41,393 nucleotides of DNA, taken from Brachyspira sp. CAG:484 (GTDB taxonomy: Bacteria > Cyanobacteriota > Vampirovibrionia > Gastranaerophilales > Gastranaerophilaceae). Where the stretch lies: assembly GCA_000431315.1 (NCBI GenBank), contig HF989721.1:20096-61488 (forward strand). The letters run 5' to 3'. Under the pieces are notes generated by a model. The model saw only the letters and a list, made by a program, of their open reading frames with translations. It did no database searches and was not told the origin of the DNA. The translations under genes and the position numbers were made by a program. Shown here in pieces: positions 25,463 to 33,184 of the stretch (the stretch's first letter is position 1; every line of letters begins with the position of its first letter).

Positions 25463-27175
25463 ATGATTAAAGATTATTTTTTAAACGAAATTGAAACAGC
25501 TCTTGAAAAAGCTGTAAATGATAATAAACTTGGCGAAATGAAAGAATATAAAAAAGGAACTCTTTCTACAGAACGTCCGAAAAATGCTGATTTTGGCGAC
25601 TTTGCAATAAACGTTTCTTCACTTGCAAGACATGCAAAAATTGCACCGCCGGTAATTGCTAACACAATAGTTTCATATATTGATAAAAAAGATAATGAAT
25701 ACTCTGTTATAGGTGGATTTATAAATTTTAAAACCGGTCAAACTCTTTTAAAAGAAACCGTTGAAGAAATATTTAAAAAAGATAAAAATTACGGAAAGCC
25801 GGAAAATGTCAAAACTGAAAAGATTTTGCTTGAATATATTTCTGCAAACCCGACAGGACCATTCCATATAGGACATGGACGCTGGGCAGCAATGGGTTCT
25901 GTTCTTGCAAATCTTCTTAAATTTTACGGACATGAGGTTTATCAGGAATTTTATATTAACGATGCTGGTTCGCAAATAAATAAACTTGGAAACTCGCTTG
26001 CAATCAGAATAAGACAGGAATTAGGCGAAGATGTAGATTTTCCTCAAGATGAGATTGAAAGAAAAAATTATTATCCTGGAGATTATTTAATTCCTGTGGC
26101 AAAAAAATATCTTGAAACACACAAAGGGCTTCCTGATGATGTTAAAGAATTAAGCGATTTCGCAAAAAAAGAAATGGAAGATTTGCAAAAAGCTCTTCTT
26201 GATAATTTCAGAGTGCATTTTGATAACTTCTATTCAGAACTTTCCCTGCATAAATCAGGAAAGGTTGATGAGTGTGTACAAAAGCTTAAGAATAGCGGAA
26301 AAATTTACCAGAAAGACGGTGCGGACTGGTTTAGATCATCAGATTACGGTGATGACCAGGACAGGGTAATTAAAAAAGCAGACGGCTCAAATACATACCT
26401 GACCGCTGACATAGCTTACCATATTGATAAATTGGAACGCGGATACGACAGGCTTATAAATATCTGGGGGGCGGACCACCATGGATATGTTGCGCGTGTT
26501 AGAGCCTCAATAGAAGCTCTCGGCTATGATCCCGATAAACTCGAAGTTCTTCTGGGGCAGCTTGTTAACCTTGTTATCAACGGCAATGAGGTTCGTATGG
26601 GTAAACGTAAAAATATGGTTACGCTTGAGGACCTTATAGATGAAGTAGGTGTTGATGCAACAAGATTCTGGATGTCTATGAGAAACATTGATACAACTCT
26701 GGATTTTGATATTGAACTTGCAAAAACAAACAGCGATGAAAATCCGGTATTTTACGTCCAATACGCTCATGCAAGAGCCTGCTCAATTTTACGCAATGCT
26801 GTTGAAGAAAAATTAAATACCGAAACAGGTGAAAAAACGCCGGCTCCAATGATGAAGTCAGAGCTTGATGCGCTTATCAATAATTACAGTGCAGAAACAA
26901 TTTTGCCGGCAATAGATACAGCCAAAAAGCTTATTCTTAAACTTGAAGAATACAAATCAATGATTAAGACTTCAGCTGAAACAAGGCAGGTATATACAAT
27001 TTGCCGTTATGTTCAGGAACTTGCAGCAGAATTTCACTCTTTCTACAATGCCAACAGGGTAATCTCTGATGATAAAGACATGATGAAAGCAAGATTATCA
27101 CTGGTTATAGCGGTTAAGAAGGTATTAAACAACGCTCTTGATCTTCTTGCAGTGACAGCGCCTGAAAGAATGTAA
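25463..27175 (+). CDS. argS: Arginyl-tRNA synthetase
   Basis: The class I synthetase of about 570 residues charges tRNA-Arg. The N-terminal Add1 domain precedes the catalytic HIGH motif (PTGPFHIGHGRWAAMG). The KMSKS equivalent is degenerate, VRMGKRKN, as in many ArgRS. The C-terminal DALR domain contains YVQYAHARACSILRNA and ends LLAVTAPERM, the usual ArgRS terminus. I chose the ATG at 25463, with GGAGAG at 25453-25458, over the TTG at 25451. The gene converges on the XRE regulator with a 14-base gap. Two tRNA-Arg genes lie nearby but are not cotranscribed. Confidence 0.98.
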   Translation: MIKDYFLNEIETALEKAVNDNKLGEMKEYKKGTLSTERPKNADFGDFAINVSSLARHAKIAPPVIANTIVSYIDKKDNEYSVIGGFINFKTGQTLLKETVEEIFKKDKNYGKPENVKTEKILLEYISANPTGPFHIGHGRWAAMGSVLANLLKFYGHEVYQEFYINDAGSQINKLGNSLAIRIRQELGEDVDFPQDEIERKNYYPGDYLIPVAKKYLETHKGLPDDVKELSDFAKKEMEDLQKALLDNFRVHFDNFYSELSLHKSGKVDECVQKLKNSGKIYQKDGADWFRSSDYGDDQDRVIKKADGSNTYLTADIAYHIDKLERGYDRLINIWGADHHGYVARVRASIEALGYDPDKLEVLLGQLVNLVINGNEVRMGKRKNMVTLEDLIDEVGVDATRFWMSMRNIDTTLDFDIELAKTNSDENPVFYVQYAHARACSILRNAVEEKLNTETGEKTPAPMMKSELDALINNYSAETILPAIDTAKKLILKLEEYKSMIKTSAETRQVYTICRYVQELAAEFHSFYNANRVISDDKDMMKARLSLVIAVKKVLNNALDLLAVTAPERM

Positions 27176-27189
27176 TAAATATAGTAAAA

Positions 27190-27510
27190 TTAAATAAGCG
27201 TTTTAACAAAGTTTCTAACCGCGTTAAGACGCTTTTTATCATCCTTAAATGCAGAAATAATTGAAATTATATCCTCAAAAACCTCATCATTTGACCTTAA
27301 AGAATCAAATTCAAACAAATCACTAAACTGGACCTGAAGTACCTCAACTATTCTGGACAAATTATCTGCGGATGGGAAATATTTACCTGTTTCAACGGCA
27401 CTTATACTTGTAACATCAACCCCGACAAGTTCAGCCAGCCTTTCCTGTGTTAAATTTCTATGCTTTCTGTATTTTTGAACATTCTGCCCAAAACACTTTT
27501 TTAAATTCAT
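27190..27510 (-). CDS. XRE-family transcriptional regulator
   Basis: The 106-residue protein has an N-terminal helix-turn-helix domain (about residues 5-65): FGQNVQKYRKHRNLTQERLA, then VTSISAVETGKYFPSADNLS and VLQVQFSDLFEFD. A short C-terminal helical tail probably dimerises. RBS is AAAGAGG. It is divergent from the prepilin at 27641, with 130 bases between, and that spacer contains a perfect 15-bp inverted repeat around the prepilin promoter. I infer that it represses the prepilin and probably itself. Confidence 0.93.
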   Translation of the reverse strand: MNLKKCFGQNVQKYRKHRNLTQERLAELVGVDVTSISAVETGKYFPSADNLSRIVEVLQVQFSDLFEFDSLRSNDEVFEDIISIISAFKDDKKRLNAVRNFVKTLI

Positions 27511-27557
27511 TGCAACCTCTTTTTAAATATTTTATTTGCTCTTAAAATATTTAACAT

Positions 27558-27570
27558 TGAGCTAAACTCA
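27558..27570. promoter_or_regulatory. Secondary operator-like palindrome
   Basis: TGAGCTAAACTCA is an imperfect palindrome carrying the same ACTC/GAGT core as the main operator arms downstream. It lies nearer the regulator gene and could serve autoregulation. Confidence 0.4.
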
Positions 27571-27579
27571 TATTACATG

Positions 27580-27608
27580 TTGATAATTTTGAGTTTTACA
27601 CTTATAAT
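27580..27608 (+). promoter_or_regulatory. Prepilin promoter
   Basis: TTGATA (27580-27585), a 17-base spacer and TATAAT (27603-27608) make a near-consensus sigma-70-type promoter. It has 33 bases to the ATG at 27641, and start of transcription is expected near 27615. Confidence 0.75.
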
Positions 27609-27629
27609 ATAGAAGTAAAACTCAAAATT
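27585..27629. promoter_or_regulatory. Perfect 15-bp inverted repeat operator over the prepilin promoter
   Basis: AATTTTGAGTTTTAC (27585-27599) is repeated inverted as GTAAAACTCAAAATT (27615-27629) with 15 bases between. The arms bracket the -10 box, and the right arm covers the expected start of transcription. A further partial copy, AAACTCAAAATT, lies at 27650-27661 inside the first codons of the prepilin. This is a strong candidate binding site for the divergent XRE regulator. Confidence 0.75.
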
Positions 27630-27640
27630 TGGAGGTAAAT

Positions 27641-28351
27641 ATGTATATGAAACTCAAAATTAATCAAACAACAGGATTTACACTTGCAGAAGTATTAATT
27701 ACTCTAAGTGTTATAGGAATTGTAGCTTCACTAACACTTTCCGGGCTTATACAGAACAATAGGAATAAAGAGCTCAAGACCGGACTAAATAGAGGATATA
27801 GTTTAATTAATCAGGCACTTGATATGTACTATGCAGAACATGGAGAACGCGCAAAAAACGGGGATAATATAAATAATACATTTAAGCCTTACCTGAAAAT
27901 CATAAAAGACTGTGGTTATGCTTATGCTTCGGGAGAGGAGCTTGCAGACGGCTGCATACCAAATGATGATGATGCAAGAGAAAATGGAACTGTTTATAAA
28001 ACCTATAATGGGAAAAATTTTATAAACCTTAATTACTTCGATGATGCACAGTTTATATTGAATGATGGGATGACGATATTAATAGAAAGTCCTGGAACAA
28101 CGGTACTAAATAGATATATATCTGTTGATGTCAACGGATATAGAAAACGCCCAAACAGACTTGGGCAAGATTTATTTATGTTCCAGCTGGCAGATAATGG
28201 TAAACTTTTGCCAATGGGAAGCCCTAATACAGATTATTACAGTGCAGATGACAGTTATTGTTCATTGACTTCAACAAATAAAATGAATGGAGCCGGCTGT
28301 ACTTATAAAGCTCTTACAGAAAAAAATTATTTTAATAATTTACCAAAATAA
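27641..28351 (+). CDS. Type IV prepilin-like protein without a G tract
   Basis: The prepilin of about 236 residues has a short ordinary leader, MYMKLKINQTTG, then FTLAEVLITLSVIGIVASLT with Glu at +5. The C-terminal half carries VDVNGYRKRPNRLGQDLFMF and ends NGAGCTYKALTEKNYFNNLP-K, closely matching the C-terminus encoded at 31925 (NGFGCSEFALTDKN, then WKNLPK). RBS is GGAGG at 27631-27635. Unlike three relatives in the window, it has no homopolymer and no extended leader; instead it has an operator-controlled promoter beside an XRE gene. It is probably an exported minor pilin or pseudopilin whose assembly genes are not in the window. Confidence 0.88.
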   Translation: MYMKLKINQTTGFTLAEVLITLSVIGIVASLTLSGLIQNNRNKELKTGLNRGYSLINQALDMYYAEHGERAKNGDNINNTFKPYLKIIKDCGYAYASGEELADGCIPNDDDARENGTVYKTYNGKNFINLNYFDDAQFILNDGMTILIESPGTTVLNRYISVDVNGYRKRPNRLGQDLFMFQLADNGKLLPMGSPNTDYYSADDSYCSLTSTNKMNGAGCTYKALTEKNYFNNLPK

Positions 28352-28356
28352 CAAAA

Positions 28357-28382
28357 CCTCCTGCTTTATTTTAAGCAGGAGG
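28357..28382. terminator. Bidirectional terminator between convergent genes
   Basis: CCTCCTGCTT and AAGCAGGAGG form a 10-bp stem with loop TATTTT, five bases after the prepilin stop. It is flanked by an A-rich left side and a T-rich right side, so it can serve both genes. Confidence 0.85.
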
Positions 28383-28400
28383 CTCAGTTTTATTAAAAAT

Positions 28401-29075
28401 TTAAATAACAGGAACATCAATAGGATCGACAAGAATTACATTTATAACATCGCCTGTATTAAGATTTACATCCTCACCTTTTCTAATAATATCAGCAATA
28501 GCATCATAAATAAAATAAGCTCCGCCGCCGATACCGCCGCCAATTGCAGCAAGAGGCATTGTTACATATTTTGCCGGACCGTCATTTACAATATCGTTTC
28601 CCCATTCAACGGAATTTTTTGTAATCTCAACAGTTCTTGCCCAGCTCTTCTTTACAGCATCGCTATATCCTCTGGTAGTTGTTATCCCGCCGTCAAAAGT
28701 CATATCGGTACGTCCTACAATTGATAAGGTTAATGGAAGCTGCCTGCCGTTTGGGGTAACAATATGATCAAAGTCTAAGTACAAAATTGCCCCTTTAGAC
28801 ATTCTTTTAGCCGGCACGATATTTCTAATATTGCCCCTGACCAGTGAACCTGAAGGAAGCACAACATCAGAATCTGCAGTCTGGTCAGTAACCAGAATTG
28901 CTGAAAAATCATCTCCGCTCTTTTTAAGTGTTGATAACGGGCTTAAGAGCTGAAGCTGAAACTTTGTTCCTGCCGGAATTCTCTTTGTTTTGGCGTTAGC
29001 ATTAAACGGGGCTGCCATAACAGTCTGAACAGCTAGAAATAATGCTAATATAACCGAAAATAACTTTAACTTCAT
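28401..29075 (-). CDS. Secreted protein of unknown function
   Basis: The product of about 224 residues has a clear signal peptide (MKLKLFSVILALFLAVQTVM, cleavage after MAA or nearby). The mature part has a beta-rich core: RIPAGTKFQLQLLSPLSTLK, then VLPSGSLVRGNIRNIVPA. This resembles in outline the beta-barrel of VirB10/TrbI-type or SH3-like extracytoplasmic domains, but not enough to assign. A glycine-rich segment (LAAIGGGIGGGAYFIYD) could touch the membrane. I placed the start at 29075 because AAGGAGG precedes it and the signal peptide begins there. The longer frame to 29186 would overlap the divergent TPR gene's start. Confidence 0.75.
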   Translation of the reverse strand: MKLKLFSVILALFLAVQTVMAAPFNANAKTKRIPAGTKFQLQLLSPLSTLKKSGDDFSAILVTDQTADSDVVLPSGSLVRGNIRNIVPAKRMSKGAILYLDFDHIVTPNGRQLPLTLSIVGRTDMTFDGGITTTRGYSDAVKKSWARTVEITKNSVEWGNDIVNDGPAKYVTMPLAAIGGGIGGGAYFIYDAIADIIRKGEDVNLNTGDVINVILVDPIDVPVI

Positions 29076-29179
29076 AATAAATCCTCCTTGGAATACATAT
29101 ATTCTAGCAATTTTCAAAAAAATTGCAAGTAGTAAGGTTAATAAGTTGCTAAATATAAAAAAAGTGTTATTATCAAAAT

Positions 29180-30109
29180 ATGTCAAAGATTGAAAAAATT
29201 CAGGAATTACAAGAAATTTTGCAGGAAGATAATGCTAATTATCAGGCAAGGCGTCAGCTTGCAGTGCTATTGCTGGACAGCGGATTTTCAGAAGAAGCAC
29301 TGCAGCATTTTTTGTATCTGTCTAAAATCTTTGAAAATGACAGCGGAATTTTTTATAATCTTGGAATCGTATATGAAAAATTAAAAAATTTTGAAAAAGC
29401 CAAAGATGCCTACCTCAAGTCAATAGAATTATCCCCTGACGAAATGGATGCTTACTATAATTTAGGACTTGTGCTGACCGAATTAAAAGATTACGATGGA
29501 GGAATCGCTTGCTTTGAAAAGGTTCTTGAAAATGATCCTCAGGACTCAAATTCATACTTCAGCCTTGGCATATGCCAGTTAAAAAAAGGAGAACTGGTTG
29601 ACGCCATGATGAATTTTCAAAATACAATTGATTTAAATGACGACGACATTTATGCACATTTTTATATGGGTAATATTTTAAAGGAAATGGGTGATTCAAA
29701 CAGTGCCGCCGAACAATTTCAGAAAGTTATCGAACTGTCACCTGATTACAGCTGGGCATATTACAACTTGGCAGTAATTGATTTTGAAAACGGCAATTTT
29801 GATGATGCAGTCAATAAACTAGAAAAAACACTTGAACTAAATCCAAAAGATCAGGAAGCCTATATAAATTACGCCAAAATCCTTGCAAAACAGGGAATGT
29901 ATGATGATGCGTCCGGAGTAATAGAGCGAGCAGTGGCTGCAGGCATAAATTCAGGAGATTTATATTACATAGAAGCCCAGATTGATAAAAGGTTAGGGAA
30001 CCTTGAAGGTTTTGAAAACGGCTTGCGGCTTGCTCTTGAACATGAAGATACCCTATCCGTCCCGCCTTCAGTTATTCAAAAAGAACTTGACGGGTTAAAC
30101 GCTATATAA
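29180..30109 (+). CDS. Tetratricopeptide repeat protein
   Basis: The 309-residue cytosolic-looking protein is almost entirely TPR. Seven or so 34-residue units run from about residue 15 to 285, with typical phrases such as IFYNLGIVYEKLKNFEKAKD, AYYNLGLVLTELKDYDGGIA and AYINYAKILAKQGMYDDASG. No catalytic domain or signal is seen. TPR arrays bind protein partners, so it is probably a scaffold. It is followed by proS after 59 bases, on the same strand. The ATG lies close to the divergent secreted-protein gene, and no strong RBS is visible (the start may be leaderless or weakly translated). Confidence 0.9.
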   Translation: MSKIEKIQELQEILQEDNANYQARRQLAVLLLDSGFSEEALQHFLYLSKIFENDSGIFYNLGIVYEKLKNFEKAKDAYLKSIELSPDEMDAYYNLGLVLTELKDYDGGIACFEKVLENDPQDSNSYFSLGICQLKKGELVDAMMNFQNTIDLNDDDIYAHFYMGNILKEMGDSNSAAEQFQKVIELSPDYSWAYYNLAVIDFENGNFDDAVNKLEKTLELNPKDQEAYINYAKILAKQGMYDDASGVIERAVAAGINSGDLYYIEAQIDKRLGNLEGFENGLRLALEHEDTLSVPPSVIQKELDGLNAI

Positions 30110-30168
30110 ATTTATTTTTCAGCATGGTAAAATAAAATCACTGAAAAACAAAAGAGGAATTAAAGATT

Positions 30169-31902
30169 ATGAGAATGTCAAAATTATTTGTTCAAACTCT
30201 GAGAGAGTTCCCTGCTGATGCAGAAGTTGTTTCGCATAAAATGCTGGCAAGAGCAGGTTATATAAGAAAACTTACCTCAGGTGTTTACAATTACCTACCC
30301 CTTATGTGGAGAGTTCTGAAAAAGATTGAGAATATTGTTAGAGAAGAAATGGATGCGGCAGGCGCTCAGGAGCTTTTAATGCCTTTCGTACAGCCAAAAG
30401 AACTCTGGGAAGAATCCGGCAGATGGGAAGCTTACGGTAAAGAGCTTATGAGATTGAAAGACAGACACGACAGGGTTATGTGTCTTGGACCTACCCATGA
30501 AGAAATTATAACAGCAATTGCACGCGACGGTCTGAAATCTTATAAACAAATGCCTGTTAATCTTTACCAGATACAGTCAAAATTTAGAGATGAAGTTCGT
30601 CCAAGATACGGACTTCTGCGCGGCAGAGAATTTATTATGAAAGACGCCTACAGCTTTGACACTTCAGAAGAGGGGCTTGATATAGAGTACCAGAATATGG
30701 CGCGTGCCTACAAAAGAATTTTTGACCGCTGCGGACTTGAAACAAAAATGGTTCAGTCAGATTCCGGTGCTATAGGCGGAAGCGTTTCTCATGAATTTAT
30801 GGTAATTACAGATACAGATGCCGGCGAAAATGACGTATTCTACTGTGAATGCGATTATTCCGCAAATTCAAACCATGCGGTTTCTAAACTTCCAGAAGCG
30901 GTTGTTGACGGTAAAGATTATTTCAGTGAAACAAAAGTTGTTGATACCCCAAATACACACTCAATAGAAGAACTGAGTGCATTTTTAAATATCCCTTCAA
31001 CGCTTATTTTGAAATCACTTGTCTATATTGTTGACAAAAAGCCTGTTATGGCATTGATCAGAGCTGATAAAACCGTTGAGGAAACTAAATTAATGAATGC
31101 AGCCGGCGGAATTGATATAAGAATAGCATCTTCTGCCGAGATAGCTGAACTTATGACTGAAAAAGGGTTTGATGCTGTACCTGGCTTTATCGGACCTAAG
31201 GGAATGAAAAATATTCAGATTATTGCTGATGAAACTGTTCGCGATATGAAGAATTTTGTAGTCGGCATCAATGTTACAGACAAACATCTTGTCGGAGCAA
31301 ACCTTTCTGATTTAGATATAGATGAAATCCGCTACGAAGACATAAGACTTGTTGAAGCAGGTGATTTTTGCCCTGAATGCGGAAAACCGCTTAAGGTTAC
31401 TAAAGGCATTGAGGTAGGTAACATCTTTAAACTGGGTACAAAATATTCAAAACCAATGAACGCGGTTTATCTTGACAAAAACGGCAAATCTCATCCATAT
31501 ATTATGGGCTGCTATGGTATAGGGATTTCAAGGACTGCAGCGGCAGCAGTTGAAGCCCATTATGATGAACATGGAATAAAATGGCCTATATCAATAGCTC
31601 CGTATCATGCTGTAATTGTTCCCGTTAATATTCAGGATACATTGCAGATGGAAGTCGCAGAAAAGTTATACAAAGAACTTAAAGCAAACGGCGTGGAAGT
31701 AGTTTTGGATGACAGAGATGAACGTGCAGGCGTTAAGTTTAAGGATGCTGACCTAATAGGCTTCCCGTATAGAATTACAGTAGGAAAGACTATAAATGAC
31801 GGTTTTGTCGAGTACAAAGTACGGGAAACCAGCGATGTTGAAAAACTAAAACCTGAAGATGCTGCAAAACACATTATCCAGGTTGTAAAAAATATAAAAT
31901 AA
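30169..31902 (+). CDS. proS: Prolyl-tRNA synthetase (bacterial type with editing insert)
   Basis: The 577-residue class II synthetase has the N-terminal FVQTLREFPADAEVVSHKML. The catalytic core includes CLGPTHEEIITAI, motif 2 FRDEVRPRYGLLRGREFIMK, and motif 3 GIGISRTAAAAVE. Between them lies the INS editing domain (about residues 225-400), which hydrolyses misacylated Ala-tRNA-Pro. It ends with the HGTP anticodon-binding domain (APYHAVIVPVNI, DDRDERAGVKFKDADLIG). The length is normal. RBS is AGAGGAATT; a second ATG two codons on is equally possible. Confidence 0.98.
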   Translation: MRMSKLFVQTLREFPADAEVVSHKMLARAGYIRKLTSGVYNYLPLMWRVLKKIENIVREEMDAAGAQELLMPFVQPKELWEESGRWEAYGKELMRLKDRHDRVMCLGPTHEEIITAIARDGLKSYKQMPVNLYQIQSKFRDEVRPRYGLLRGREFIMKDAYSFDTSEEGLDIEYQNMARAYKRIFDRCGLETKMVQSDSGAIGGSVSHEFMVITDTDAGENDVFYCECDYSANSNHAVSKLPEAVVDGKDYFSETKVVDTPNTHSIEELSAFLNIPSTLILKSLVYIVDKKPVMALIRADKTVEETKLMNAAGGIDIRIASSAEIAELMTEKGFDAVPGFIGPKGMKNIQIIADETVRDMKNFVVGINVTDKHLVGANLSDLDIDEIRYEDIRLVEAGDFCPECGKPLKVTKGIEVGNIFKLGTKYSKPMNAVYLDKNGKSHPYIMGCYGIGISRTAAAAVEAHYDEHGIKWPISIAPYHAVIVPVNIQDTLQMEVAEKLYKELKANGVEVVLDDRDERAGVKFKDADLIGFPYRITVGKTINDGFVEYKVRETSDVEKLKPEDAAKHIIQVVKNIK

Positions 31903-31924
31903 AGCGGGCTATAAAACCCGCTTT
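31901..31924. terminator. Bidirectional terminator between proS and the prepilin gene
   Basis: AAAGCGGG and CCCGCTTT form an 8-bp stem with loop CTATAAAA, overlapping the proS stop and running into T residues. It directly abuts the stop codon of the convergent prepilin gene. Confidence 0.85.
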
Positions 31925-32786
31925 TTATTTAGGCAAATTTTTCCAGTAACTCAAATTCTGATTATCCGGATTTTTATCCGTCAATGCAAATTCAGAACAG
32001 CCAAATCCGTTATACTTAGTATTTCCTTTATTGATAGAACACTCATTGACAGCTGTTGGATTTCCATCATCATCAACATTACCTGCTGTATTCTTAGCCG
32101 GAACTATTTTATCAGTCTTATCAACATCAAAAGCAAATAAATCAAATCCTAATCTGTTGGGTCCTTTTGCTGAACCATTGGTATCAACATAAATTCTGGC
32201 ATTACGCCACATAGAATTTCCAAAAAAGAATGTCATACCGTCATTAGTTGCAATTGCTCTTGTTCTCACAGCGTCATCAGAAAGATGTGCTTCACGTTTT
32301 CCTTCATAAGTTTTATATGAAGCTGGATAACCTTTATTTCCCGAACAGGAAAGAATACTATCACTATAGTTACAGATTTTACCCCCGTTAACATAAGTGA
32401 TAAAAGCGGAGATATAGTCATTCTTCCGGTTTTTATTCTCGTTAGTATCACCTGTTCCATATATATCTTCTACAATAAATTGATCGTAAACAGAATTATA
32501 ATCAGCCAGCATCCTCTGGTGTATATTCCATATTGTAGAATAAGCTTTTTTGAAACGGACTTCAAGCTCTTTAGCTTTGTGATTGGCGACTACAGATGGC
32601 AGTGTCATAGCTGCAACTATACCTATTATGCCAAGGGTTATCAATACCTCGGCTAAGGTAAAGCCTCGTTTAACGGTTCTTTGTCCGGCGGTGCTAAATG
32701 GCGCGAGGCCTGTACCAATACCGGTTATGGAGCTTAAATTACCTTGCCCCCCCCCCGGAAAGTCTTGTCTTTACTGTGTTTTCCAT
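31925..32786 (-). CDS. Type IV prepilin-like protein, phase-variable, out-of-frame (OFF) state
   Basis: The prepilin block RGFTLAEVLITLGIIGIVAA and a domain with VDTNGSAKGPNRLGFDLFAF, NGFGCSEFALTDKN and NLPK are intact downstream of a G run. Upstream, AAGGAG eight bases before an ATG at 32786 starts MENTVKTRLS. Then ten G follow; in that frame translation ends GGGAR-stop. With 9 or 12 G the same ATG would read through SGGG(G)QGNLSSITGIGTGLAP and into FTLAEV, giving a product of about 287 residues. Internal starts (a TTG at 32644) would lack the cleavage site and the first half of the pilin helix. So as sequenced the gene is off by one base, either a true OFF phase or a homopolymer length error. 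Confidence 0.85.
32729..32756 (-). repeat. G10 homopolymer plus conserved post-tract module (OFF)
   Basis: Plus-strand bases 32747-32756 are ten C (ten G in sense). In the sense direction CAAGGTAATTTAAGCTCC follows, matching the modules at 10897-10924 and 41367-41393. The distance from ATG (32786) to the module (32746) is 40 bases, one more than a multiple of three. TAA follows in both non-productive frames (AGG TAA; ATT TAA). Confidence 0.9.
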
Positions 32787-32834
32787 AACTTAATCTCCTT
32801 TTTAGTTGTAATGTTGATTTTTGTTTTTTTATTT

Positions 32835-32910
32835 AAGAAAAAATATTTATTTTCTCAAACACGCTCTCACTCCGTTCCCGCTATCGTTTCGAAAACATAT
32901 ATTTTTTCTT
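32835..32910. repeat. Palindromic element E1 (76 nt)
   Basis: Arms AAGAAAAAATATTTATTTTC (32835-32854) and GAAAACATATATTTTTTCTT (32891-32910) pair at 17 of 20 positions. The 31-nt core CACGC...CGCTATCGTTTC (32860-32890) is shared with E2 at 23 of 31 bases. It lies about 50 bases upstream of the OFF prepilin's RBS. Confidence 0.8.
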
Positions 32911-32930
32911 ATTCATCTATTTGTGTTTTT

Positions 32931-33008
32931 TAAGTAACTATAAAACTTTTTTCGGACACGCTCACGCTCTGCTTACGCTATCGCCTCAAAAACTTTTATA
33001 GTTACTTA
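32931..33008. repeat. Palindromic element E2 (78 nt)
   Basis: Arms TAAGTAACTATAAAAC (from 32931) and CTTTTATAGTTACTTA (to 33008) are almost perfectly complementary. The core at 32957-32987, CACGC...CGCTATCGCCTC, matches the E1 core, although the arms are unrelated to those of E1. It is 20 bases from E1 in the same orientation. Confidence 0.8.
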
Positions 33009-33011
33009 AAA

Positions 33012-33178
33012 ATGTTCGATGCTTGCCTGTCTTTTACTATTGGTAACGTTATAACTTGTAAAGACGATTGCGGTGCATGAGGCTCGATGCCACCCGGATT
33101 TACAAAATCCATCAGGTATCCTCAGCAAAGGCGTGTTTGAGATAACATTTATAGCTTTTCTAGCATGGTTTCCTCTGC
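33012..33178 (-). ncRNA. Candidate structured RNA leader or small RNA upstream of the OFF prepilin
   Basis: From the promoter at 33185-33213 a transcript would start near 33178. The segment 33063-33135 folds into nested helices: GAGG...CCTC enclosing GGATTT-TGT-AAATCC, with an alternative pairing GGTGGCAT...ATGCACC. It aligns with the core of the element at 275-349. A second hairpin, GTCTTTAC...GTAAAAGAC (33029-33065), leads towards a TTTTT. An early stretch after GAGGAAACC encodes the tiny frame ATG CTA GAA AAG CTA TAA. Together with E1 and E2 it fills the 434-base gap 32787-33220. No known riboswitch or sRNA family is recognised. It may be a cis leader or a separate RNA. Confidence 0.4.
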
Positions 33179-33184
33179 TTTTTT

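Noticed and set aside
29076..29186. N-terminal extension of the secreted protein gene to 29186
   Set aside because: The extension has no RBS, overlaps the divergent TPR start, and the signal peptide with AAGGAGG begins at 29075.
32644..32646. Internal TTG as start of the prepilin at 31925
   Set aside because: It would remove FTLAEV and the cleavage site; the RBS-supported ATG at 32786 is far better despite the frame offset.
33063..33135. Resemblance to TPP riboswitch (GCTGAG, ACCTGAT) and T-box (GGGTGG, CACCGC) motifs
   Set aside because: The motif order and spacing do not fit either family, no tRNA-specifier stem or TPP three-way junction can be drawn, and the downstream gene is a prepilin.
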